A DNA stretch of 64,000 bases from a virus, in the IMG/VR virus record IMGVR_UViG_3300010370_002417, positions 1-64,000 of that record, one strand, 5' to 3'. The position numbers and the translations under genes are program-made. The notes below the pieces were generated by a model. That model was not told the DNA's origin. It saw only the letters and a program-made list of their open reading frames with translations, and did not search any database. Positions 14,111 through 22,800 of the stretch are shown here, piece after piece. The first letter of the stretch is position 1; the number at the start of each line of letters is the position of its first letter.

Positions 14111-14620
14111 TTATCCTTTATGTGATGATTCCGATCCGTCGCTTCCGTTACCCATAGCGCTCGTGCGACTGACCGCCTTGACGCGCTTTCCAAGAGCCTT
14201 GTAGAATACAGTAGCTTCGTTCGTTGCTTTTCTGCGGATGACAGCTTTGAACATCATCGGCTGTCCGTATTTCTTAAGAGTACCTTTCATACCAATCCGA
14301 GGTTGACGCTTGCTCCAATGCACAGGTTCTGTGCTTACACCAGCACCAGCTACGTTAGCGATCCCGCCAGTTGTTGGGCTTCCAGGACCGCCGCCTAGAT
14401 CCTCATTAATTCTTTTCTTTGCGTCTGGATGATGAACGACATGAAACATCTGCGAACCATAACTATCTGTGTGATATTGCATACCATACTTATGTGCGCT
14501 ATCCCACGTATCGAAACGAGTATCAGGAACTCTTCTCAGAGCACCAGCGCGTGTTTTAGTAGCGATAGCGAACGGACCTTTGCTATGTTTGTCGGCCGGC
14601 TTTACTACTTCGTTAATCAT
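14111..14620 (-). CDS. Hypothetical virion-associated protein
   Basis: A 169-residue basic protein with no recognised family. A glycine-rich middle (GGGPGSPTTGG, then NVAGAGVSTEPVHWSKRQPR) resembles short linkers found in T4-type structural proteins of marine phages. It lies in a close-packed run of structural and lysis genes (stop 3 bases before the spanin gene, TAATG-like junction upstream), which is the only hint of a virion role. Confidence 0.5.
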   Translation of the reverse strand: MINEVVKPADKHSKGPFAIATKTRAGALRRVPDTRFDTWDSAHKYGMQYHTDSYGSQMFHVVHHPDAKKRINEDLGGGPGSPTTGGIANVAGAGVSTEPVHWSKRQPRIGMKGTLKKYGQPMMFKAVIRRKATNEATVFYKALGKRVKAVSRTSAMGNGSDGSESSHKG

Positions 14621-15009
14621 CAGATTTTCCTCAGCGTCTCGACTATTCGCATGTCCATGATGATATCGTTTGATCTAATTGTTTCACTGTCTGGACCAAT
14701 GTTTTCTATACGCTCCGGCCAATAGTTCAGCAACAAAAGAAACGGTTTCAGTAGATGCAAATGATCATACAGCTTAAAGGCCAACATTCGAGTAAGCGCT
14801 CTATGCTCAAAGACATTATATAAAACCATCAAATGATTTAATATCAATCTTTCTTTTAGCTCGCCGCGATTTTCATATCTACTGAACAGTCTTCGAAGAT
14901 TCTTTATTCTAGCCAAATCTTCTAAGAATTCATTTTCATCTACACAAGGATTTAAGTAATTTCGTGCAGCATAAAGAAAAAAATTATTATCGTCCAAAGT
15001 ACCTTTCAT
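14620..15009 (-). CDS. Conserved T4-type phage protein (DUF7207-like)
   Basis: A 129-residue, mostly helical protein. The block RLFSRYENRGELKERLILNHLMVLYNVF recalls a widely conserved small protein of T4-superfamily phages (DUF7207-like as I remember it). Function unknown; its consistent placement among virion genes suggests a structural or assembly role. It overlaps the downstream gene by one base and follows the holin-like gene by one. Confidence 0.6.
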   Translation of the reverse strand: MKGTLDDNNFFLYAARNYLNPCVDENEFLEDLARIKNLRRLFSRYENRGELKERLILNHLMVLYNVFEHRALTRMLAFKLYDHLHLLKPFLLLLNYWPERIENIGPDSETIRSNDIIMDMRIVETLRKI

Positions 15010-15010
15010 C

Positions 15011-15346
15011 TCACTGTTTAATTTCCTTAGCGGCCTCCACGATATCTTTATTGGCCGCTTCTGCCTTAATAAAAAAGCGCGCTGTCATAGACAACACGCC
15101 CCACGCTAAAAATCCAGTGACTGCTCCTGCTGCAAGAAGATGATCAATCGATTGTTTCGTTTCTAGAAACTCACAAATGATAGGAGCAAATATAATTGCT
15201 GATCCTGTGCAGACACCACCACGAATGGTAGCGTCTAGCACTGAAGATGGTCTCATGAAAGCAAACATAGTCAATCCGCCAAATAATCCACCAGCCGCTG
15301 ATGCAGCTTTAGTGACAACGTATGAACCTGCTGCTTCGATACTCAT
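15011..15346 (-). CDS. Holin-like membrane protein
   Basis: A 111-residue protein with about three hydrophobic segments (residues 14-32, 45-60, 70-92) and a charged C-terminal tail (KAEAANKDIVEAAKEIKQ), the size and layout of a class I holin. It lies upstream of the probable spanin pair. A second holin candidate sits next to the endolysin at 35383, so this one could instead be an antiholin or another membrane component. Confidence 0.5.
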   Translation of the reverse strand: MSIEAAGSYVVTKAASAAGGLFGGLTMFAFMRPSSVLDATIRGGVCTGSAIIFAPIICEFLETKQSIDHLLAAGAVTGFLAWGVLSMTARFFIKAEAANKDIVEAAKEIKQ

Positions 15347-15726
15347 TAGAATGTACCCAGTGCTACGCGCTTGATTGTTGTTGCATTAACTGCGATATAT
15401 AAATGTGTATTTGTGAAACGCATTTCTCCTACAGCCATACCAACAGTTGTTGCGTTGTTAGATCCTGGCGTTGTACCAAATGTGATCTTAACAACATTAG
15501 CAGTAAGAGTCTTTGTAACATTAACATTAGAAGCGAACTGTGCGCGATTACCGCTCACAGTTACGTTTGCACTGAATACTGTATTTGAAGGAACAGAACC
15601 GAAGAAGTTCTTTACTGTGATCTTCTTCGATACTGGCGTTCCGTTCGGATCATCAACGATCATCAGCAGATCTGGAGCCGCTGTGGTCGTCAATGCTGTA
15701 AGTTGCGATACCTTTTTATCAGCCAT
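15346..15726 (-). CDS. Virion structural / fibre-like protein
   Basis: A 126-residue protein. The start MADKKVSQLTALTTTAAPD followed by LLMIVDDPNGTPVSKKITVKN is the common N-terminal adaptor of phage fibre and structural proteins. The rest is Asn/Thr/Val-rich beta sequence with VGEMRFTNTHLYIAVN, also typical of tail fibres. Probably a short fibre or decoration protein on the late transcript that starts near 16530. Confidence 0.65.
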   Translation of the reverse strand: MADKKVSQLTALTTTAAPDLLMIVDDPNGTPVSKKITVKNFFGSVPSNTVFSANVTVSGNRAQFASNVNVTKTLTANVVKITFGTTPGSNNATTVGMAVGEMRFTNTHLYIAVNATTIKRVALGTF

Positions 15727-15744
15727 CTAGCGACTCCGAATCTA

Positions 15745-16482
15745 TTACACGCCCTTTGGCGATACTGTGAAGTTGGTGATACGCTGACCCCAACCATTCG
15801 ACAGGTTGTTAGCAACTGCGCCTGTGATTACAAGGTTAGCTGCGTGAGTCGTTCCCTGCTCTGGATTGTAGAGTGGGTTGCCAGTTACAGAAATCGACTG
15901 AGCATTGATGTGGTATGTAGCTTTAGCAGAACCAGCACCACCTTGCAGCTTAGGCATCGTGAATACGAGAACGTTGTTAGCAACATTTGCACGAGCAGCA
16001 GCAGAAGCTGCGATACGAGCAACACCATTGTTGCCGCCAGCTGTGTTTGCAAGATTGATCGACAGAGCGTTTGATGACGCACGAAGATGGACTGGCATAT
16101 TGAACACAACATACAGGTTAGCAGATACGTTCGCAGAAATCACGTTGTTCGCATTCGTCTTGACGAAGATCTCTACGATATCTGGACGACCAAGATGTGT
16201 GTTTGATGTGTAGTAGAAACCAGATCCTGGAGCAGCTGCAACAAGAGTTTCGTCGATCTGACGGCTGTTGCCGTGAGTATCAACCTTGTTTACGCGACGA
16301 ACCCAACCAGCTGTCGTGGCAATTACGTTGCGCTTGTTAGCTGTTTGAATCGCACCAGCAGTACCCGCGTCCTGGGAACCTGATGCTTGTGGAAGCGGGC
16401 GATAGCCCTTTACGATACCAGCAACTGTGTTTGCACCAGATGCTACCTGATTAGATTCTCTTGAAAAACCCCAAAGTGCCAT
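15745..16482 (-). CDS. Virion structural protein
   Basis: A 245-residue Asn/Ala/Val-rich protein with beta-strand periodicity and no cysteines, beginning MALWGFSRESNQVASGANTV. I recognise no named family, but composition, a CTAAATA late promoter 54 bases upstream and its place among structural genes make it a virion component. GGAAAGG precedes the ATG. Confidence 0.6.
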   Translation of the reverse strand: MALWGFSRESNQVASGANTVAGIVKGYRPLPQASGSQDAGTAGAIQTANKRNVIATTAGWVRRVNKVDTHGNSRQIDETLVAAAPGSGFYYTSNTHLGRPDIVEIFVKTNANNVISANVSANLYVVFNMPVHLRASSNALSINLANTAGGNNGVARIAASAAARANVANNVLVFTMPKLQGGAGSAKATYHINAQSISVTGNPLYNPEQGTTHAANLVITGAVANNLSNGWGQRITNFTVSPKGV

Positions 16483-16535
16483 TTGCGTTTCCTTTCCGCT
16501 TTTCGTTAGTGACTACTCGGCATAATATAGATTAG

Positions 16536-16542
16536 TATTTAG
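16536..16542 (-). promoter_or_regulatory. Late promoter box CTAAATA
   Basis: CTAAATA on the minus strand, 54 bases before the structural gene starting at 16482. The TAA inside the box is the stop codon of the preceding gene. Confidence 0.55.
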
Positions 16543-17570
16543 TCCTGATAACCAATTCTCTTACCGACGGCTTTATGAACGATCTTGTCGCCTTTTTCGC
16601 CGTACTTCTTTTTGATTAGAGCCTGGCTCTTATTTACCTTGCTCTGCTCTTTATCGTTCAGTTCATCACCGCGTTCGATCGCAGCGCCGTGAGCAGCAGT
16701 CTGACGCTTTACAGCTGTTCTGATCGCCTTCATCTTTGAGATCTCGTCGACCTGCTCTGCGTCTTCCTTGATACCAGCAGACTTCTTAGCAGCAGCCATT
16801 CCAACTGCATATGGCTCGCGAACAGAAGACTTATTCTTGATCAGCGACTTCGCAATCTCATGTCCCTTCTTGATGACAGACTTGGGAAGATTAGAAGCTT
16901 CCTTAAGAGGAGGATTTACTTCGATTGGCTCTTTGCCGAGCTTCGCATCCTTACCACCATGAACTTCGCATTTCATCTTTGATTCGTTTGTCGAGTCGCA
17001 GGTGCATTTGTCATTGCCAGCCTTGATCGTCTGAAGCTTCTTCTGAGCCTTTTGCTGCATAACGCTCATTTGCTTCTGCGCAATTTTCTGACGAATCTGC
17101 TTCTTCATCGCGTCTTTCTTAGCTGCGATCTGCTTTGCTACTGCGTCTTCAGCTTCGGTGACTTCTGTATCTTCCTTGACAGCTACGATTTTTGTTGGCT
17201 TGTTTTTGACGTACATTGGATGAGCTCTGACAACCTTCTCAGCTTCATCCTGTGTCTTAGCTTTATGTGCAGGAACAGTAACTGTAGCTTCGCCATGCTT
17301 TTTCGTTGTGACTTTGAACTTGAAGTTTTCTTCGACAGATTCCTTAGCTTGCTTCGCAGCTTGCTTCATCGGCTCTTTCTTATTGCCGTCCTTGTCGAGA
17401 TCAAGGAAATCTGGCTTAGATCCTTCGCCGCGCAGCTTCTTGAAGTCTGCTCCAGTGATCTTACCCTTTGGCTCTGCGACGTCAATCTTATGCTGATTGC
17501 CTTTGAGTGCTTCGCTTACTGCGTTCACCAGCGAATCGCTGAGACCAAACTTCTTTGGATCTATTGACAT
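16539..17570 (-). CDS. Virion-associated Lys/Ala-rich protein with EF-hand-like loop
   Basis: A 343-residue, lysine-rich, largely helical protein. LDLDKDGNKKEPMKQA (about residues 56-71) looks like a calcium-binding EF-hand loop and occurs in T4-like phages of marine bacteria. A possible metal site follows (KCTCDST, MKCEVHGG). Large numbers of LK, KK and helical repeats resemble internal head proteins that bind DNA (inference). It forms a unit with the 83-residue protein just upstream. Confidence 0.55.
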   Translation of the reverse strand: MSIDPKKFGLSDSLVNAVSEALKGNQHKIDVAEPKGKITGADFKKLRGEGSKPDFLDLDKDGNKKEPMKQAAKQAKESVEENFKFKVTTKKHGEATVTVPAHKAKTQDEAEKVVRAHPMYVKNKPTKIVAVKEDTEVTEAEDAVAKQIAAKKDAMKKQIRQKIAQKQMSVMQQKAQKKLQTIKAGNDKCTCDSTNESKMKCEVHGGKDAKLGKEPIEVNPPLKEASNLPKSVIKKGHEIAKSLIKNKSSVREPYAVGMAAAKKSAGIKEDAEQVDEISKMKAIRTAVKRQTAAHGAAIERGDELNDKEQSKVNKSQALIKKKYGEKGDKIVHKAVGKRIGYQD

Positions 17571-17571
17571 G

Positions 17572-17823
17572 TTAGTTTCCCTTCTGACCTTTCATGTAGT
17601 CATAAACTGAGTTGATATAATCTTCAGCTTTGGTGATCTTGCTTTGGACCCATCCTTCAAGCTGAGTGTTATCGTCGAGCATAGAAATAAGTTCCTGCGC
17701 GCGCGAAGCGATCATACGCAGTTCACCTTTAGCCATATTGCCTTCGTCATCGATTTCGTTGTTCTCTTTGACTTTACCGCGAGCTGCTTCGCGGATAGTT
17801 GATTCTAAGCTCTTGTATGACAT
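17572..17823 (-). CDS. Small conserved virion-associated protein
   Basis: An 83-residue helical acidic protein. LRMIASRAQELISMLDDN and KITKAEDYINSVYDYMKG form a pattern I recall from many T4-type phages of marine and alphaproteobacterial hosts, usually next to structural genes. No function is known. It starts with MSYKSLESTIREAARGK, a common start of prohead-targeted peptides in these phages. Confidence 0.6.
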   Translation of the reverse strand: MSYKSLESTIREAARGKVKENNEIDDEGNMAKGELRMIASRAQELISMLDDNTQLEGWVQSKITKAEDYINSVYDYMKGQKGN

Positions 17824-17832
17824 TTGCTTTCC

Positions 17833-19149
17833 TTATCTTGAAATCTCTTCCCAATCTAGAGACGCATAAATATCTCCACCATTTGTATCCGCGGCTGCTG
17901 TGAGAGTTAGTTCAAACGGTGTTAGTGTAAGACCATTGCGTTCTAACTGAAATTTAAACAGCGCTTCTTTTAAAATGTCGACTGGTGTAGATCCTTGAGC
18001 AGAACCGTTTAGAAATCCGCTAGCCATAGCTCTTCCGCCAGAAAATCCTGTTCCTGTGATATTGTATTCAACAGCAGAATCTGTTCCCGCGCTAACCCAA
18101 GTTCCACCTGTAGTTGTTCCGCCTGTTACAACTTTCCAGTTATAATTTACGTTATTGGTAAAACCAAGAAGAGAAAGTGCAGTAAGAATAACAATAGCAT
18201 CTAATCGATTTGGCGACGTTTTTAGTCTCAATGATATGACAGGATAGTATGTTCCTGCTGTTGTCAGATCACGAGGAGAACCAATAGGAGTTTCGATAGA
18301 TTGTTGTGATCCGCGTAGTTCATATCCACCTTCTGAGATAACAGTAGAACATACCTGCTTCAATGTGCTATTGTTAGCAGTTGCTGCTGTATTTTTGATT
18401 TCATAACGCAACGGCAATGAGCCAGTCGTCATGTAAGTCGTTTCCAACACATTCGCGTGATGGAATGAATGACAGTGAATCTGTTGTCCATCAATAACAA
18501 AACCGCAACGAACAGTTCCCAATCCAAGCCACTCAATATCTGTAAATAGAATTTGAGCTTTAGACAAATCGAGCGTGAGATGTGAAGGGCTCGAAGAAAC
18601 ATTGCCAAGAAGCGTGTCAACATTCCAATTAGCTTGAGATACGCGATTTTCTCTCAACGTTCCGTTGGTGTAGTTTCTTTCTACAAAGTAGATATCGCTG
18701 TTAGACTGCTCAAGATAGATACCATTGTTTGCACCAAAGTATCCAACGCGCTGCCTCAATCCAGTTTTAGGCTTATTCATTACAAAAGTGTTCATGATCT
18801 GTAATGACTTACCCGGCTGATAGGAAAATACTTTGATTGTTTCGCGAACAATTTCTTGATTCGCACCGGTCTTTATGTTTAGATTGATCAGGCCTTCATT
18901 TTGACTAAATGTGTATGATGTTCCAGCAGTATTTGATGTTGACCACAATCCGTTGTCGCGATATCTATGTGAAGAATCAAACAGCGTAAGTGGCATCGAC
19001 ACGCGAGAACGACCAAACGCATCAACAGCAACACCTGATGGGTTAGCAGGACCGATACGATTTCCATAAGGATCAGCCAACATCACGACCTCAAAGATCG
19101 TGTTGCAGTTTGGTAGATATCTACTCGTATCGGTTCTAAACTGCGCCAT
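17833..19149 (-). CDS. Large virion structural protein
   Basis: A 438-residue protein rich in beta-strands, starting MAQFRTDTSRYLPNCNTIFE and ending YASLDWEEISR, features I recall from structural proteins of cyanophages and related T4-like phages. FGRSRVSMPLTLFDSSHRY is a further conserved block. Probably a tail or capsid decoration protein. Its ATG overlaps the stop of the Dps gene by one base, so Dps is translated within a virion operon. Confidence 0.65.
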   Translation of the reverse strand: MAQFRTDTSRYLPNCNTIFEVVMLADPYGNRIGPANPSGVAVDAFGRSRVSMPLTLFDSSHRYRDNGLWSTSNTAGTSYTFSQNEGLINLNIKTGANQEIVRETIKVFSYQPGKSLQIMNTFVMNKPKTGLRQRVGYFGANNGIYLEQSNSDIYFVERNYTNGTLRENRVSQANWNVDTLLGNVSSSPSHLTLDLSKAQILFTDIEWLGLGTVRCGFVIDGQQIHCHSFHHANVLETTYMTTGSLPLRYEIKNTAATANNSTLKQVCSTVISEGGYELRGSQQSIETPIGSPRDLTTAGTYYPVISLRLKTSPNRLDAIVILTALSLLGFTNNVNYNWKVVTGGTTTGGTWVSAGTDSAVEYNITGTGFSGGRAMASGFLNGSAQGSTPVDILKEALFKFQLERNGLTLTPFELTLTAAADTNGGDIYASLDWEEISR

Positions 19150-19589
19150 TACTCACCTTTAGTGAAGGAACGCAGCATCCACGCATGCTTCTCGTGAGTG
19201 TCGATGCGATCTTCTAGAAAGTTCACGATTCCGCGCTTACCAGCAGCTTCTGCAGCCGCATGCGCTGCTTGAAGATCAGCAAGAATGCGCATATTGTCTG
19301 CATATAGTTTTGCCATCATCGCACGCGAAGAAGGAACGCTCAGTTCGTCTTCGATTGAAGTGAGCTGCTGAAAACGTGTCAGTGATCCTGGAACATATGC
19401 GTCAAGAGTACGAATATGTTCTGCAATAGTATCTACTGCACCCCAAACTTCTGCGTAGAGTTCACCCAAGAAGGTATGATACTCCGAGAAGCTATGACCT
19501 TCTACGTTCCAGTGATAGTTGTGCGCCTTGAGATAGAAAGAAAAGCTGCTCGCTAATACTTTCTTGAGCGACTCTACGAGTTGTTCCAT
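19149..19589 (-). CDS. dps: Dps-family ferritin-like protein
   Basis: A 146-residue four-helix protein of the Dps family, which forms dodecamers that oxidise and store iron with H2O2 and can bind DNA. The ferroxidase site is visible as KAHNYHWNVEG, then FLGELYAEVWGAVDTIAEHIR. A basic N-terminal extension would come from an upstream in-frame start, but that lies inside the preceding gene's end; I start at MEQLVESL. Located between a dockerin-like membrane protein and a virion gene, it may protect phage DNA or scavenge iron. The position among late genes is unusual. Confidence 0.9.
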   Translation of the reverse strand: MEQLVESLKKVLASSFSFYLKAHNYHWNVEGHSFSEYHTFLGELYAEVWGAVDTIAEHIRTLDAYVPGSLTRFQQLTSIEDELSVPSSRAMMAKLYADNMRILADLQAAHAAAEAAGKRGIVNFLEDRIDTHEKHAWMLRSFTKGE

Positions 19590-19590
19590 A

Positions 19591-19845
19591 TTACTTCGTT
19601 CCCTTTGCCTTAGCGACAGCCTTCGTTGCAGTCTTAGTTGCAACTTTCTTTGCGCGAGTTGCCGTCTTCTTTACAACTTCAACTGCGTCCTTAGCGTCTA
19701 CCTTGCCGTCCTTGTTAACGTCAGCTGCTGCCTTTACGTCAGCTGCGTCTACCTTACCGTCGCCGTTAACGTCAGCCTTTGGCCAGAACGTCCAAGCAAC
19801 ATAAGCAAGAACACCAATCACTACGAGCGTTACAATAGTTTCCAT
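19591..19845 (-). CDS. Membrane-anchored dockerin-like (EF-hand) protein with Lys-rich tail
   Basis: An 84-residue protein in three parts: an N-terminal transmembrane helix (METIVTLVVIGVLAYVAWTF), two adjacent calcium-binding loops (DVNGDGKVDAADV and DVNKDGKVDAKDA) like a type I dockerin, and an Ala/Lys/Thr-rich basic tail (about 58-84). Dockerin pairs bind a cohesin partner in other bacteria; no cohesin is seen here. The tail could bind DNA or membrane phospholipid. It ends one base before the Dps start, so the two genes are co-translated. Confidence 0.65.
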   Translation of the reverse strand: METIVTLVVIGVLAYVAWTFWPKADVNGDGKVDAADVKAAADVNKDGKVDAKDAVEVVKKTATRAKKVATKTATKAVAKAKGTK

Positions 19846-19860
19846 TTTCAGTTTCTCCTC

Positions 19861-22800
19861 TTAACAATCCCATGCTCTACGCGACCAGTAGTTAGCACTG
19901 GTCTTCTTTGTTAGATTACCCTGTACGCTTGAGCGAGCACAGTATGATCTCTTGCGTCCAGGTTGATCTTTCTTAATGCTCAATTTCTTATCACCAAAGT
20001 TCACCTTCTTGATGTTTCCTGTTGAAGGATCGCGAACATAAACCTTGGACTTCTTAACGTCGCCTTTCATAGGCTTATTCAAAGGAACATTACGTCCCTG
20101 ATATATAGCTTCATTCATCGCATCTTCTTGTGCATCGAGAGCTTCTTGAACTTCTGGGTGATGCTCGAACGCAGACTGTACTTGGATTCCGTAGTCGCGT
20201 GCGAATGGAGCTAGCTCAAATCCAGCCGCGAATGATTCATTAAGTTCATTCTGCTCACGGATACCTGAGAGTGCTTTACGAATCTCGTTGAAATGCTTCT
20301 TAGATGCATCATCCTTAGAATGATCTACTTCTGTTCTTGTGCGCGCTACAGGAGAACCATACGATGGCTTTTCTGGAGAAAACGCAGCAACTCCAATTTG
20401 ACCTGCAGCTTGTTCTTGTCCTGGAGTAGCAGCTGCATAGTTTCTGCGAATCGCATCGGTTCCTACGAAACGGTTTGATGGATCGTTAGGATTTGATGAT
20501 GTTGGTTCTGAGCCAGTATATCCTTCACTTGCATCTTTGAACTTCTTTCTAAGATCATCCTGCATTTCTTTGTTAGTCTTAGAAACATAAGGAATTTTGC
20601 CCGTAGGATGTGGATGTGAAGCTTCTTGCTGCACGGTCGTTGTTGTTCTTTCCTTACGGAATGTTGTAGTTCCGTCTGGATTGCGAACTTTCACCACCTT
20701 TACATCGGCAGTGCGTTGTGCTTCGTTTACTGACTTTGGATGCCAAGCATGAAAGCTCTTGACTTTCTTCACTCTCTTAGCAAGAGGAACAGCGTCATGT
20801 GTTGTCATGTTCTGTTCTGTGACACCAACCTTAGCAGCTTGATTCGGCTTCATATAATCTCTTGGACGAATCATAGTCTTCGGAGTCTTTTTACCTGGAG
20901 GAAGAACTTTTACCTTACCTCCGGAAGCAGTAAATCTTGAAAACATTTTATCAAGAGTTTGTTTATCTTGTGCCTTCGATGTTTCTCCAGGTCTACGATA
21001 GTCCTTCAGTCTGTATCCAGTTTGATGATACAACTTATTGGGATCATAGTTGCGACCCTTCTCGTTACCCTTAGAAGTGGAACGAAGTCCTTCGTTAGTT
21101 TCTTTCTTCTTCGTAGCGAGCTTGATGAGTTCTTTCTTCTTCATCAGCGCCATACGATTGATTGCTCCGCCCTTCTTGCCGCCAGCATATTCGCCGCGCT
21201 GCGTAGCAAGAGCAGCGCCAGCAGCGCGCTGTTGTGCGTCTGACTTAGCTGCTTCGTTCGTCGTATGAGTTACAACGCGCTTTCCAGAAGCATCGTTGTA
21301 GCCGTGAGTTACGACTTTCTTACCGTCTTTGTATGTCGTCGACTTGAATGGAACCTTGCCACCATGCTCCTTAGCTTTGTCGCCAAGAATCTTCTTAGCT
21401 GCAGGAGATACGTCTTCGTTCTTAGGAGTCTTACCTGCTTTCTTCATTGAGATAGCAATCGCAGCTTGCTGTGCTGGACTTACAGCTTCTCCCTTTGCTG
21501 ATCTGATCTGATCCGCTGTTGGTGCTCCCTTCTCACCTGGCTTACGCATGCGCTCACCAGAACCCGACTTGATTCTTTGACGCTTCGCGTGAATGTTAGC
21601 CCAAAGACCCTGACTCTTTTCACTTAGATCGTCTTCACGTAGATCCTTGTCAGCTCCGTGATAAGTTCCCTTACCTTTTGTAATGTAAGAGTTGACGCGA
21701 GCCATTCCCCATTGCTGCGGAGTTGTGCCTGGACGATGACCAGAGTTCCATGCTGCTACGCCACGACGATAAACCTTTCGCAGCGTATCAATTGAAACGC
21801 CAGATTTCTTAGCCTTCGCTGCTAGACCAGCTTCTGCTGCTTCATCCATAGCTTCTTCTCCGTACATTCTCTTATATTTTAGAGTATGTTTTGATGGTTT
21901 TGTTTTTGCAGTCGCGTCTCCAGGTGCTGGCTCGTATGCGCGAGGATCACGATCGGACAGCTTGTCCATCTTATCCCAATGAGCTTTTCTTGCAGATGCT
22001 GTCTTATCTGACAAACCAGCGCGATACTTGTGTGGGAGATCGACCTTTTCTGAAAGATCGTTATCTATTTCAGCAGCCTTTCCGCCAGCAATGAATGAGT
22101 TGACACGATTGAACGCTTTTGCCGAATCGTTGTCTTCTTGAAGACCACGAACGAATACTTCAGCAAGAATAGAAACGTCGATTCCTGATCTCTCAGCTTT
22201 ATTGAGCAGAGCGAGCGCTTCTTTCGTCATAACGCGATAACGAACGCGTGAATATGTTGCTGGATCTTGTGTCGTGAGATCAATCAGTTTGTCCAACAGA
22301 TCTGCGAGTTTTGCGCGCATCTCTGGCGATTGAAGTGCGGCTTTCTTTGAAGAACGCAAAGCACGACGATACTTTTGCAGCTCGTCTGTATCGGCTAGAC
22401 CAAGACGAAGCAAAAGATCTAGCTTCTGTGAAAGCGGACGTGATTTATTTGGATCTTCTGGGCGATCTTCGTCCTTAGCAACTTCTGCGATACGACGATT
22501 GCCTGGTGGCTCATCGTTATCGTATGCAGATACAGTGCGTGAGCGTCCTACGCCAAGATAAAACTCGTTGAACTTCTTACCGCCAAGGGAGATCTTCTTC
22601 TTCTCTGGCTTTGCACCATGAGCCATGACGTTCTTGAACGAAGCAAGAGATCTACCCGCTTGAATCGTGAATTCATGCTTATCCGCTGGAAGACGCAGAG
22701 CTTCGAACTTAGCGAGCATCTTCTTAGCGTCGGCAATAGAAACATGTGCCTTGTGTCCGTCAGCGAATGTCGTTTCGTGCTCGCCGCGAGAGTTGATTGT

